NCBI GenBank assembly: GCA_903899655.1
Contig: CAIUKF010000017.1
Coordinates: 1-50,585, forward strand
DNA from: an uncultured bacterium
GTDB lineage: Bacteria > Patescibacteriota > Saccharimonadia > Saccharimonadales > Saccharimonadaceae
Reading direction: 5' to 3'
DNA length: 50,585 nucleotides
Both the position numbers and the translations under genes were made by a program. Positions 40,571 to 49,700 of this stretch are shown here, one piece after another. The notes beneath the pieces are model-generated. The model was not told the DNA's origin. It searched no databases and saw nothing but the letters and a program-made list of their open reading frames with translations. The first letter of the stretch is position 1. The number at the start of each line of letters is the position of its first letter.

Positions 40571-41857
40571 ATGGAATCATCTGTCAAAAACGTATCAGAC
40601 ACTAAAGTTGTCGTCACAATTAAACTTAACGCTGAAAATTTAGCAGTTGCTGAACAAGTTGCAGCGACCAAACTGGCACGCAATGTCAAAGTTGCCGGTT
40701 TTCGTAAGGGCAAAACGCCAATTGCTGTCGCGATTAAAAATATTGACCCAGCGATGTTACAAGAAGAAACAATGAATAATGCAATTAGCAAAGCAGTATC
40801 TGAAGCATTTATTGGTAATGAAATTCAAGCGTTGGACCGTCCAGCGGTTGAAATTAAGAAGTTTGTGCCAGGTGAATCGATGGAATTTACTGCCGAAGCC
40901 GAAATTTTACCTAAAATTAAACTTGGTAATTACAAAAAATTAAAAGCGACAGTTGAAAAAGTCGTTGTATCAGACAAAGACATTAATGAAATTATTGATC
41001 GCATGCGTAATGCTTTTGCTGAAAAAGCTGAAGTTACACGAGCTGCAAAATTAGGTGACGAAACTGTGATTGATTTTGTTGGTAAAAAAGACGGCGTAGC
41101 CTTTGACGGTGGCACAGGTAATGACTATCCATTAACACTGGGCTCAAAGCAATTTATTACTGGGTTTGAAGAGGGAATTGTTGGACATAGTGCCGGCGAG
41201 ACGTTTGATTTGGACTTAACTTTCCCAGCCGATTACGGTTCAGCTGATTTGAAGGGTGCTAAAGTTACCTTTACGACGACACTGAAAACCGTCAAAGAAG
41301 TCGTATTACCTGAAGTAAATGATGAATTTGCCGCCAAAACTGGTCCATTCAAGACCGTTGCCGAATTAAAGGCTGACATTGAACGTGAATTAACGTCTCA
41401 AAAAGAGCGTGAAAATAACGAAAAATTGAAGGACGACTTGGTCAGTCAATTAGTCGCTGCTAGCCATGTGCCAGTACCTGAGATTTTAGTTGCCGACCAA
41501 GCAAAATCAATCGAACAAGATTTTACGAATAATTTGATGTATCAAGGTATATCACTAGAACAATATTTGGAAAACAAAGGCTTTGAGTCCAAAGAAAAAT
41601 GGCTGGAAACTGAAGTTAACGAAGTTGCCGTTAAACGTGTCAAAGCTGGTTTGGCCCTAGCCGAATTAAGCAAGGTTGAAAAAGTTGAAGCGACAGTTGC
41701 TGAACTGGACGCCCACGTTGAAACTTACCGCCAACAATATGCCAAAAACGCCGAAGCTTTGAAGCAATTCGAACAACCCGAAGTCCGCCGCGATATTGCT
41801 AATCGATTGTTGACTGAAAAAACGGTTGATTTGTTGGTTTCGTTCAACAAGAAGTAG
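40571..41857 (+). CDS. tig: Trigger factor
   Basis: A ribosome-bound chaperone and peptidyl-prolyl isomerase that meets nascent chains. The 428 residues begin with the ribosome-binding domain containing the signature GFRKGKTP (about 48-55). An FKBP-like PPIase domain follows (about 155-240, GDETVIDFVGKKDGVAFDGG and the GFEEGIVGHSAGE block), then the C-terminal helical domain. It is followed by clpP, the usual partner order, but clpX is absent here. Confidence 0.96.
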   Translation: MESSVKNVSDTKVVVTIKLNAENLAVAEQVAATKLARNVKVAGFRKGKTPIAVAIKNIDPAMLQEETMNNAISKAVSEAFIGNEIQALDRPAVEIKKFVPGESMEFTAEAEILPKIKLGNYKKLKATVEKVVVSDKDINEIIDRMRNAFAEKAEVTRAAKLGDETVIDFVGKKDGVAFDGGTGNDYPLTLGSKQFITGFEEGIVGHSAGETFDLDLTFPADYGSADLKGAKVTFTTTLKTVKEVVLPEVNDEFAAKTGPFKTVAELKADIERELTSQKERENNEKLKDDLVSQLVAASHVPVPEILVADQAKSIEQDFTNNLMYQGISLEQYLENKGFESKEKWLETEVNEVAVKRVKAGLALAELSKVEKVEATVAELDAHVETYRQQYAKNAEALKQFEQPEVRRDIANRLLTEKTVDLLVSFNKK

Positions 41858-41911
41858 CTATTGGAAGATGGCGGATTACAATCGCGCCAATAGCCAATAG
41901 CCAATAGCCAA
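41855..41911. repeat. Dispersed GGCTATTGG/CCAATAGCC intergenic repeat, copy C
   Basis: TAGCTATTGGAAGATGGC, then GGATTACAATCGCG, then CCAATAGCCAA with the TAGCCAA unit repeated three times. Copy B has the same order with a few substitutions. It fills the tig-clpP gap up to the CIRCE element. Confidence 0.7.
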
Positions 41912-41912
41912 T

Positions 41913-41939
41913 TTAGCACTCATTTGAAAGGAGTGCTAA
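41913..41939 (+). promoter_or_regulatory. CIRCE element (HrcA operator) upstream of clpP
   Basis: TTAGCACTC (41913-41921), 9-nt spacer, GAGTGCTAA (41931-41939): an exact match to the CIRCE consensus. The -35 box TTGAAA (41924-41929) lies inside the spacer and the -10 TATAAT is at 41947-41952 (17-bp spacing), so bound HrcA would block the promoter. HrcA itself is not in the window. Confidence 0.93.
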
Positions 41940-41960
41940 ATTTATGTATAATAATATTAT

Positions 41961-42563
41961 ATGAGTACAAGGAAACCTGGGAATTATTTGGTGCCGACGG
42001 TTGTTGAGAAGACGTTTGATGGTGAGCGGGCTTATGATATCTATTCACGTTTGTTAAACGAGCGAATTATCTTTTTGGGTGAAGAGGTGAATGAACACAC
42101 GGCTAATATTGTTGTGGCGCAACTGCTACATCTAGCGTACGCTGATCCTAAAAAGGATATAAAATTGTATATTAACAGTCCTGGCGGCACGATTTATGAC
42201 GGCATGGCGATTTATGACACGATGCAATACATTACACCTGACGTGCAGACGATTGGTATTGGTTTACAGGCCAGTATGGGCGCTTTTTTGCTGTCCAGTG
42301 GCGCTAAAGGCAAACGATTTATGTTGCCACATAGTAAAGTTATGATTCATCAACCCAGCAGTGGTACACGCGGCCGCGTGTCGGACATGGAGATTGATTT
42401 AAAGGAAAATTTATCTGTCAAAGATATGTTGGACAAGATTTTGGCTGAAAATACCGGTCAAAAATTGTCCAAAATCAAACAAGACGTTGATCGTGATTAT
42501 TGGATGACTGCGGCCGAGGCTAAAGAATACGGTTTGATTGACGAAGTGATTGCTAAGGCTTAA
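41961..42563 (+). CDS. clpP: ATP-dependent Clp protease proteolytic subunit ClpP
   Basis: A serine protease that forms the Clp degradation chamber with ClpC (10085). The 200 residues contain [22 protein letters not shown], the active Ser in [14 protein letters not shown] (S105), His in MIHQPSSG (H130) and Asp in VDRDYWM (D179). TATAAT at 41947-41952 lies 8 nt before the ATG, so the mRNA is probably leaderless. Heat-stress control by HrcA/CIRCE is strongly indicated by the operator over its promoter. Confidence 0.97.
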   Translation: MSTRKPGNYLVPTVVEKTFDGERAYDIYSRLLNERIIFLGEEVNEHTANIVVAQLLHLAYADPKKDIKLYINSPGGTIYDGMAIYDTMQYITPDVQTIGIGLQASMGAFLLSSGAKGKRFMLPHSKVMIHQPSSGTRGRVSDMEIDLKENLSVKDMLDKILAENTGQKLSKIKQDVDRDYWMTAAEAKEYGLIDEVIAKA

Positions 42564-42597
42564 CATTTATTGTTTAGTATGTTAAAATAACTTAATT

Positions 42598-43263
42598 ATG
42601 TCAGAGTTGTTTGTTTCTTATTTAGGTCCGTGCAAAGAGAATGCGCGCGATATGATGTTGCTGGATCGCAAAGAATATATTAGTTGTGGTCTGCCACATA
42701 AACAAGTAAACCAATTGGTTAAATTAGGCGATATTGATCAAATAAACTCAAAGATTATGACTTTAGAAAATGCTGATAATCATATCGGTGTGTATGGGAT
42801 AGTAAATCGTGATGAAAAACCTGATAAGAAAGTGCCAAAAGCAAGTTTAATTGGCTATATGGAATCAAACAGCTGGGATAAATGTAATCAAAAGCCGATG
42901 ATCAAGATGTTTGGAAAAATTGCCTTAAAGTACATGATATTTAAAAATGAAAAAAATCCATATGTGATTAATTCGTTAGTTGTTGATAGTGAAAATACCA
43001 AAAATCAGAGTGAAGCTGTCAATATTTTTTTTGAACATGCAATCGAAAATATTACGCCTGACAAAGTTATATATTCTGTATTAAATCAAGATAGCCCAAC
43101 AGCAGATATACTAACTACTAGTTATGGTTTTCAGGATACTGGATACAGTGGAAAAATTGATGGTGTCAATAAGACTTTATATAAAAGGCCGCCGTATATC
43201 AATGTAATGGTAAGGGTGGCAAGTTTTTCGTTTATGCAGAGTCAATGTTCGGTTGAGGTGTAA
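42598..43263 (+). CDS. GNAT-like N-acetyltransferase-like protein (low certainty)
   Basis: A 221-residue protein. The region about 80-200 has a GNAT-like order: KASLIGYMES, then NSLVVDSENTKNQSEAVNIFFEHA (beta4 plus a long helix), then VIYSVLNQDSPTADILTTSYGFQDTGY, whose GFQDTG is typical of the GNAT C-terminal strand turn. The usual acetyl-CoA P-loop Q/RxxGxG/A is not clear, so the activity is uncertain. It lies between clpP and rpoB. Confidence 0.55.
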   Translation: MSELFVSYLGPCKENARDMMLLDRKEYISCGLPHKQVNQLVKLGDIDQINSKIMTLENADNHIGVYGIVNRDEKPDKKVPKASLIGYMESNSWDKCNQKPMIKMFGKIALKYMIFKNEKNPYVINSLVVDSENTKNQSEAVNIFFEHAIENITPDKVIYSVLNQDSPTADILTTSYGFQDTGYSGKIDGVNKTLYKRPPYINVMVRVASFSFMQSQCSVEV

Positions 43264-43474
43264 CAAAAGAGAATTCCAATAGTCAAACCTCTTGACTATT
43301 TTACCTATATACTCCACAATAAGTATCAAGAAGTAGTGTAGCTGTGTGTATTTAATGTAGTTTTGTATGAGTGGCATCATGCAAGGCGCTGACCACAGTT
43401 AAGGGAATCTTCGGCGCCAAAGAAAAACCCTAATAACTAAATACAATTTAACTCTTGAAGGAGTAGCATCATAT
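43264..43474 (+). other. rpoB upstream region, about 210 nt without a gene
   Basis: It holds GGCGCTGACC and TTCGGCGCC (43385-43419), which can pair as a loose hairpin, and a good SD, GAAGGAG (43458-43464), before the rpoB ATG at 43475. rplL, rplJ or other usual upstream genes are not adjacent. No clear promoter was identified. Confidence 0.5.
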
Positions 43475-46400
43475 ATGGCAAAAGCTAAGCCTGACAGCGC
43501 TAAGCGTATCTTTTTTACGAAAGATGACACCGCGCTTCCTTTACCAAATCTAATTTCTCACCAAAAGGACAGTTGGCGTGATTTCGTCGAAACTGGTTTA
43601 AGTGAGATTTTTGCAGAACTAAACCCAATTGACGACTATACTGGTCAAAAATTATCATTACGTTTTGCTGGCTATTCATTCGACGACCCAAAGGTCAGCG
43701 AATCTGATGCCAAAGAAAACAATTTAACTTTTGATGCACCTTTGCATGCAACAGTTGAATTGACAAACAAAGTTACAGGCGAAGTTAAAGAACAACAAAT
43801 CTACATGGGTGACTATCCATGGATGACTGACCGTGGAACGTTTATCGTTAACGGTACGGAACGTGTTGTCGTATCACAGCTAATCCGCAGCGCCGGCGTA
43901 TTTTTTACAGCTGATGAAGCCGCAACTCGTAACTTTTATGGTGCTAAATTAATTCCAGGCCGTGGTGCATGGTTAGAGATTGAAACCGCCTCAAACGGTG
44001 TTATTTCAGTTAAAATCGACCGCCGCCGTAAATTGCCAATTACGACATTATTGCGCGCCCTTGGTTACAGCAAAACATCTGAAATCAAAAGCTTGTTTGA
44101 AGATATCGACACAGGTGAAGTCAAATATATTGATGCCACATTAGACAAAGACCCAGCCCGTGGTTCAAACGAAGCCCTAATCGAAGTTTACCGTCGTTTG
44201 CGACCAGGTGATTTGGCGACTGTCGACAACGCTCGCAGTATGATCGAACGCATGTTTTATGACTTTAAACGCTTTGATTACAGCCGTGTTGGTCGTTACA
44301 AATTAAATCAACGCCTTGGTTTGAATGTGCCTAATACAACTGAAAATCGTGTTTTCCAATTGACGGACTTGATTGCGATTATCCGCGAAATTATTCGTTT
44401 GAATAATACCCAAGACAAACCGGATGATATCGATGCTTTGTCTAACCGCCGAGTTAAATTGGTTGGTGAATTGGTGGCCCGCCAATTCCGCGTTGGTATG
44501 TTGCGTATGCAACGTAATGCCATGGACCGCATGAGCATGACTGATATCGAAAACGTTACTCCAGGTCAGCTGATTAATGCTCGTCCAGTTGTTGCCGCTG
44601 TTCGTGAATTCTTTGCCAGTTCACAACTTTCACAGTTGATGGACGAAACTAACCCTCTTGCAGAACTTTCGCACAAACGACGCCTAAGCTCGATGGGGCC
44701 AGGTGGTTTGTCACGCGAACGTGCTGGATTTGATGTTCGTGACGCTCACCCAACTCACTACGGACGCTTGTGTGTGGTTGAAACTCCAGAAGGTGCCAAC
44801 ATTGGATTGGTATTAAACCTTGCATCTTATGCTCGTGTTAACGAATACGGATTCATCGAAACTCCATACCTAAAGGTTGTTAAAGGCAAAGTAACTGATG
44901 AAGTTGTTTTCCTTGATGCTGCCCAAGAAGTTACTGAAGTTATTGCTGACGCCAGCGTTAAATTGAACGATGACGGATCATTTGTTGATTTGCGTGTAAG
45001 CGCCCGAAACGGTGTCTTGCCAGAGCAAGTTGATGCTACAGAAGTTACTTATGTCGATGCTGCCCACAAACAAATTTTGGGTTCATCTGCTGCCTTGATT
45101 CCATTTATCGAGAAAAACCGTGTCGACCGTTCGCTAACTGGTTCAGCCATGCAAAAACAGGCCGTTCCACTGTTGAACCCATGTTCTCCAGTTGTTGGTA
45201 CCGGTATTGAAGCTGAAATTGCTAAAAACACAAGCCAACTAATCACTGCCAGCGGCGATGGTGAAGTTGTTCGTGCTGATGGCGACGAAATTCATGTTAA
45301 ATACAAAGATGGTGTCCGTAAGTACGAATTAGTTCACTTTGAAAAAAGTAACGATGATCGTTCAATCAACCAAAAAGTTCGTGTCGAGCGTGGCCAAAAG
45401 GTCAAAGCTGGCGACATTTTGATTGAAGGTGCATCAATCGCCGAAGGCGAATTAGCACTTGGCCGTGACCTACTTGTGGCCTTTATGCCATGGGGTGGAT
45501 ACAACATGGATGATGCTATTGTCCTATCGAGCCGTATCGTCCAAGATGATGAACTAACAAGTATCAACATCAAAGATTACACAGTTGAAGTTCGTGAAAC
45601 TAAACTAGGTGATGAAATTGTAACCCGCGATATTCCAAATGTCAGCGAAGAATCGCTGCGACACTTGGACGAACAAGGTATTGTTCAAGTTGGTTCAGAA
45701 GTAAAAGCTGGCGACGTATTGGTCGGCAAAATTACTCCAAAAGGTGAACAAGAGCTTTCAAGCGAAGAACGCTTGTTACGCGCCATCTTTGGTGAAAAAG
45801 CCAAAGACGTTCGCGATACATCACTACGCATGAATAATGCTGGTGGCGGTAAAGTTGTCGGTGTTAAAATCTTTAGCCGCGAAAACGGCCATGAATTAAA
45901 AGCCGGCGTTTTGATGCAAATTCAAATCTTTGTGGCTCAACTACGCAAAATTAGCGTAGGTGACAAGTTGGCTGGACGCCACGGAAACAAAGGTGTTATT
46001 GCCAAGATTTTGCCAGTCGAAGATATGCCATTCATGGAAGACGGAACAGCAGTTGATGTTGTCTTGAACCCACTTGGTGTGCCATCACGTATGAACATTG
46101 GTCAGTTGTTTGAAACTCACCTTGGTATGGCTGCTCGCGCCCTTGGATACAAAGTTGCAACGCCTCCATTTAACGGTGTGCCAAACGATGTAATTAGCGA
46201 TCAACTTGAAAAAGCTGGTTTTGCCCGCGATGGTAAATTCCAACTTTATGATGGACGCGACGGAAATGCCTTTGAAGAGCGCACAACTGTTGGTGTCATG
46301 CACATGATCAAATTGCACCACATGGTTAGTGACAAGATTCACGCCCGTTCAACTGGTCCATACACCATGGTGACTCAACAGCCACTAGGTGGTAAGGCTC

Positions 46401-46798
46401 AAAACGGTGGTCAGCGATTCGGCGAGATGGAAGTCTGGGCGCTTGAGGCTTACGGTGCAGCTGCAACATTGCAAGAAATGATTACGATCAAATCTGACGA
46501 TGTTTACGGACGTGCTAAGGCTTATGAATCGATTATCAAAAACGAAGCAATCGTTGGTCCAAAATTACCTGAATCATTTAACGTTTTGGTTAAAGAACTT
46601 CAAGGTTTGGGACTACGTGTCGACCTGTTAGATGAGTCAGTTGATGCAATCGTTGATGCTGAACAAGTTATTACAGGCATCAAACAAGATCCCGAAGAAG
46701 GTTTATTTGTTGAAGACATCGTTGTCGAAGAAGATGCACCTGAAGAATTTACAATTGAGGAAGAACCAGACGCAGTAGAGTTTAAGGAGGAGGCGTAA
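43475..46798 (+). CDS. rpoB: DNA-directed RNA polymerase subunit beta
   Basis: The beta subunit of RNA polymerase, forming with beta' the catalytic cleft. The 1107 residues contain the rifampicin-region block SQLSQLMDETNPLAELSHKRRLSSMGPGGLSRERAGFDVRD, VVETPEGANIGLVLNL, the GYNMDDAIVLS block, KLAGRHGNKGV and the C-terminal GGQRFGEMEVWALEAYGA. It is shorter than the E. coli protein (1342), lacking its lineage-specific insertions. The C-terminal tail is acidic. rpoC starts 1 nt after the stop. Confidence 0.98.
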   Translation: MAKAKPDSAKRIFFTKDDTALPLPNLISHQKDSWRDFVETGLSEIFAELNPIDDYTGQKLSLRFAGYSFDDPKVSESDAKENNLTFDAPLHATVELTNKVTGEVKEQQIYMGDYPWMTDRGTFIVNGTERVVVSQLIRSAGVFFTADEAATRNFYGAKLIPGRGAWLEIETASNGVISVKIDRRRKLPITTLLRALGYSKTSEIKSLFEDIDTGEVKYIDATLDKDPARGSNEALIEVYRRLRPGDLATVDNARSMIERMFYDFKRFDYSRVGRYKLNQRLGLNVPNTTENRVFQLTDLIAIIREIIRLNNTQDKPDDIDALSNRRVKLVGELVARQFRVGMLRMQRNAMDRMSMTDIENVTPGQLINARPVVAAVREFFASSQLSQLMDETNPLAELSHKRRLSSMGPGGLSRERAGFDVRDAHPTHYGRLCVVETPEGANIGLVLNLASYARVNEYGFIETPYLKVVKGKVTDEVVFLDAAQEVTEVIADASVKLNDDGSFVDLRVSARNGVLPEQVDATEVTYVDAAHKQILGSSAALIPFIEKNRVDRSLTGSAMQKQAVPLLNPCSPVVGTGIEAEIAKNTSQLITASGDGEVVRADGDEIHVKYKDGVRKYELVHFEKSNDDRSINQKVRVERGQKVKAGDILIEGASIAEGELALGRDLLVAFMPWGGYNMDDAIVLSSRIVQDDELTSINIKDYTVEVRETKLGDEIVTRDIPNVSEESLRHLDEQGIVQVGSEVKAGDVLVGKITPKGEQELSSEERLLRAIFGEKAKDVRDTSLRMNNAGGGKVVGVKIFSRENGHELKAGVLMQIQIFVAQLRKISVGDKLAGRHGNKGVIAKILPVEDMPFMEDGTAVDVVLNPLGVPSRMNIGQLFETHLGMAARALGYKVATPPFNGVPNDVISDQLEKAGFARDGKFQLYDGRDGNAFEERTTVGVMHMIKLHHMVSDKIHARSTGPYTMVTQQPLGGKAQNGGQRFGEMEVWALEAYGAAATLQEMITIKSDDVYGRAKAYESIIKNEAIVGPKLPESFNVLVKELQGLGLRVDLLDESVDAIVDAEQVITGIKQDPEEGLFVEDIVVEEDAPEEFTIEEEPDAVEFKEEA

Positions 46799-46799
46799 T

Positions 46800-49700
46800 A
46801 TGTCGAGAGTAATTGCAAACAACGGAATTTCTGACTTTAATGCAATTCGTTTGACTGTTGCCAGTCCCGAAGACATTTTGAAGTGGAGTAACGGTGAAGT
46901 TACTAAACCAGAAACAATTAATTATCGTACTCAAAAACCAGAACGTGACGGACTATTCTGTGAACGTATCTTTGGACCAGTAAAAGACGTAAATCCACAC
47001 GATAGCAAGCTAAAAGGTGTTCGTTCTCGCGAAGCTGCGGTTGATAAAAATGGTGAATTGATCACCAAATCAATCGTTCGCCGCGAACGTATGGCGCATA
47101 TTACATTAGCAACTCCAGTTGCCCACATCTGGTTTATGCGTGGTACGCCAAGTGCCATGAGTTTACTGCTTGGCATCACTGTTCGTAACCTTGAACGCAT
47201 CGCTTACTTCTCGACATATGTAGTTTTGAAGGCTGATGACAAAAAACGCGAACAATTGTTGGCTGACAACGAAGCTGAATCTGAAGCTGGACGTGTTGCG
47301 ATTAAAATGCGCTACGAACGCGAAGCTAGTGTTGAAGGTGCTGACGTAAAGGCACTTGCAACTGCTCAATCAGCTGAAGTTGAAGAACTAAACGATACTT
47401 ACTTACTAAAAAAATCTCAACTAGAAATGCTAGTTAAGGGTGCTTTGGTATCAGAAGTTGATTACCGTAACCTTCCAGAAGAATACGAAGATTTAGTTGA
47501 AGTTGGTATGGGTGGTGCTGCACTTAAAGCATTACTAGACGAGATTGAATTACCTGAATTAATCGCTAAATTGTCGGCTGAAGTTGCTGAAGCAAAAGGT
47601 CAACGCGAAAAGAAACTCCAAAAACGTTTGAAGATGTTGGAAGGAATTTTGGTCGCTGGTATTAAACCAAGCAGCCTAGCGCTAACTGTGCTACCTGTGA
47701 TCCCACCGGACCTTCGTCCAATGGTGCAATTAACTGGTGGACGTTTTGCGACATCAGACTTAAACGATCTTTACCGACGTGTTATCAACCGTAACAACCG
47801 TTTGAAGAAACTTATTGGCCTAAATGCTCCTGAAGTTATTCGCCGCAATGAAATGCGCATGCTTCAAGAAGCTGTTGATGCCTTGATTGACAACAGCGCT
47901 GCAAAAGGTAACCGTGCAGTTAATGCAACTGGTGGCCGCCGCCGTTTGAAATCAATTAGCGACATGCTAAAGGGTAAACAAGGTCGTTTCCGTCAAAACT
48001 TGTTGGGTAAACGCGTTGACTATTCAGGACGTTCAGTTATCGTCGTTGGTCCTAAATTAAAGATTAGCGAATGTGGTTTGCCAAAACAAATGGCCCTTGA
48101 ATTATTCAAGCCATTTATTATCAGCTGGTTAATTCGCAACGAACACGCTTACAACATTCGTTCAGCTTCACGCTTGATCGAATCTGGTGATGCATTGGTT
48201 TGGGATGCACTTGATTCAGTCATTGAAGGCAAGTATGTTCTGTTGAACCGTGCGCCATCATTGCACCGTTTGTCAATTCAATCTTTCCAACCAAAATTGG
48301 TTGAAGGTAAAGCAATCCAACTGCACCCACTTGTCGCTAACGGCTTTAACGCTGACTACGATGGTGACCAGATGGCTGTTCACTTGCCACTTTCTGATGA
48401 CGCTCAACGCGAAGCTCGGGAATTGATGAGTGCAACTAACAACTTGCTAAAACCAGCCGATGGTGCGCCAGTTTTGCACATTGGTCAGGATATTGTGCTT
48501 GGTAACTACTATTTAACATACGAAAAACCAGGTGCTCAAACCAAAGAAGTTAAGGCTTACAGTTCAGTTTATGAAGCTGAAATGGCTTACGACAACGGAA
48601 TTTTGCAACTTCAAAGTCCAATTCGCGTCTTCTTTAAGGGTGAATTACGCAACACAACCCTAGGTCGTGTCTTCTTTAACGAAATTTTGCCTGAAGACTT
48701 CCCATACGATAATGCTATTCAAAATAAGGGTCAGCTAAAACGTGTTTTGGCTAAAATCTTTAATGAATATGGTGCCGAAACAACCGCTCAGACAGCTGAC
48801 CGCATGAAGGGCTTGGCATTCCGCTTTGCTACTGTTGCAGCTGTATCAACTGGTCAACAAGATTACGTCCAATTTAATGAAACTAACGAATTTGTCGCCG
48901 AAGGTGACACCAAGACTGCCTTGATTGCCGAACAATTTGACCAAGGTTTGATCACCGAAGACGAACGTTACAATTTGACAATTGGTGCATGGCGAACAGT
49001 CGACCGCAAGATTACCGACTTTTTGGAAACAAAAATGCGTGATATGGATACAAGTATCTCTGTCATGGTTAACTCAGGTGCTCGTGGTACGATCAGCAAC
49101 ATCAAATGGGCGTCAGCTATGATTGGTATCACAGTCGATGCTAACAACCGTGAAATCGAGTTGCCAATTCGTTCAAACTACAAAGATGGCCTCAGTTCAT
49201 TGGAACAATTCGTGGCCACTCGTGGTGCACGTAAAGGTTTGATCGATACCGCGCTTAAGACAGCCGATGCAGGTTACTTGACTCGTCGTCTAGTTGATGT
49301 GTCGCAAGATGTCTTTACAGTTGAAGATAGTGAAGTTAGTGACGATGATGGCTATGCAATCATCCGCAACGAACATGATGCGTCAATGATTAAATTCCGT
49401 AACAGGCTAGCTGGTCGTTATACGGCCGAAGCTGTACCAGGTTACATCGAAGCTGACCAAATCATTACTCGCGAAATTGCAACTGCAATCGAAGCTGATG
49501 TAAAGATCGAAAGCGTCAAGATTCAATCAGTCTTAACAACCAAAAACCTACGTGGCATTCCACGCAAGAGTTACGGTATTGATATGTCAACTGGTCACCT
49601 GGTTGCAAGTTCACAGCCTGTCGGTGTTATTGCCGCTCAGTCTGTCGGTGAACCAGGTACACAGCTGACACTAAAGACCTTCCACAAAGGTGGAGAGGCC

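Noticed and set aside
41885-41911. CRISPR-like array in the TAGCCAA repeats
   Set aside because: The three units are 7 nt and directly adjacent, with no spacers and no cas genes nearby.
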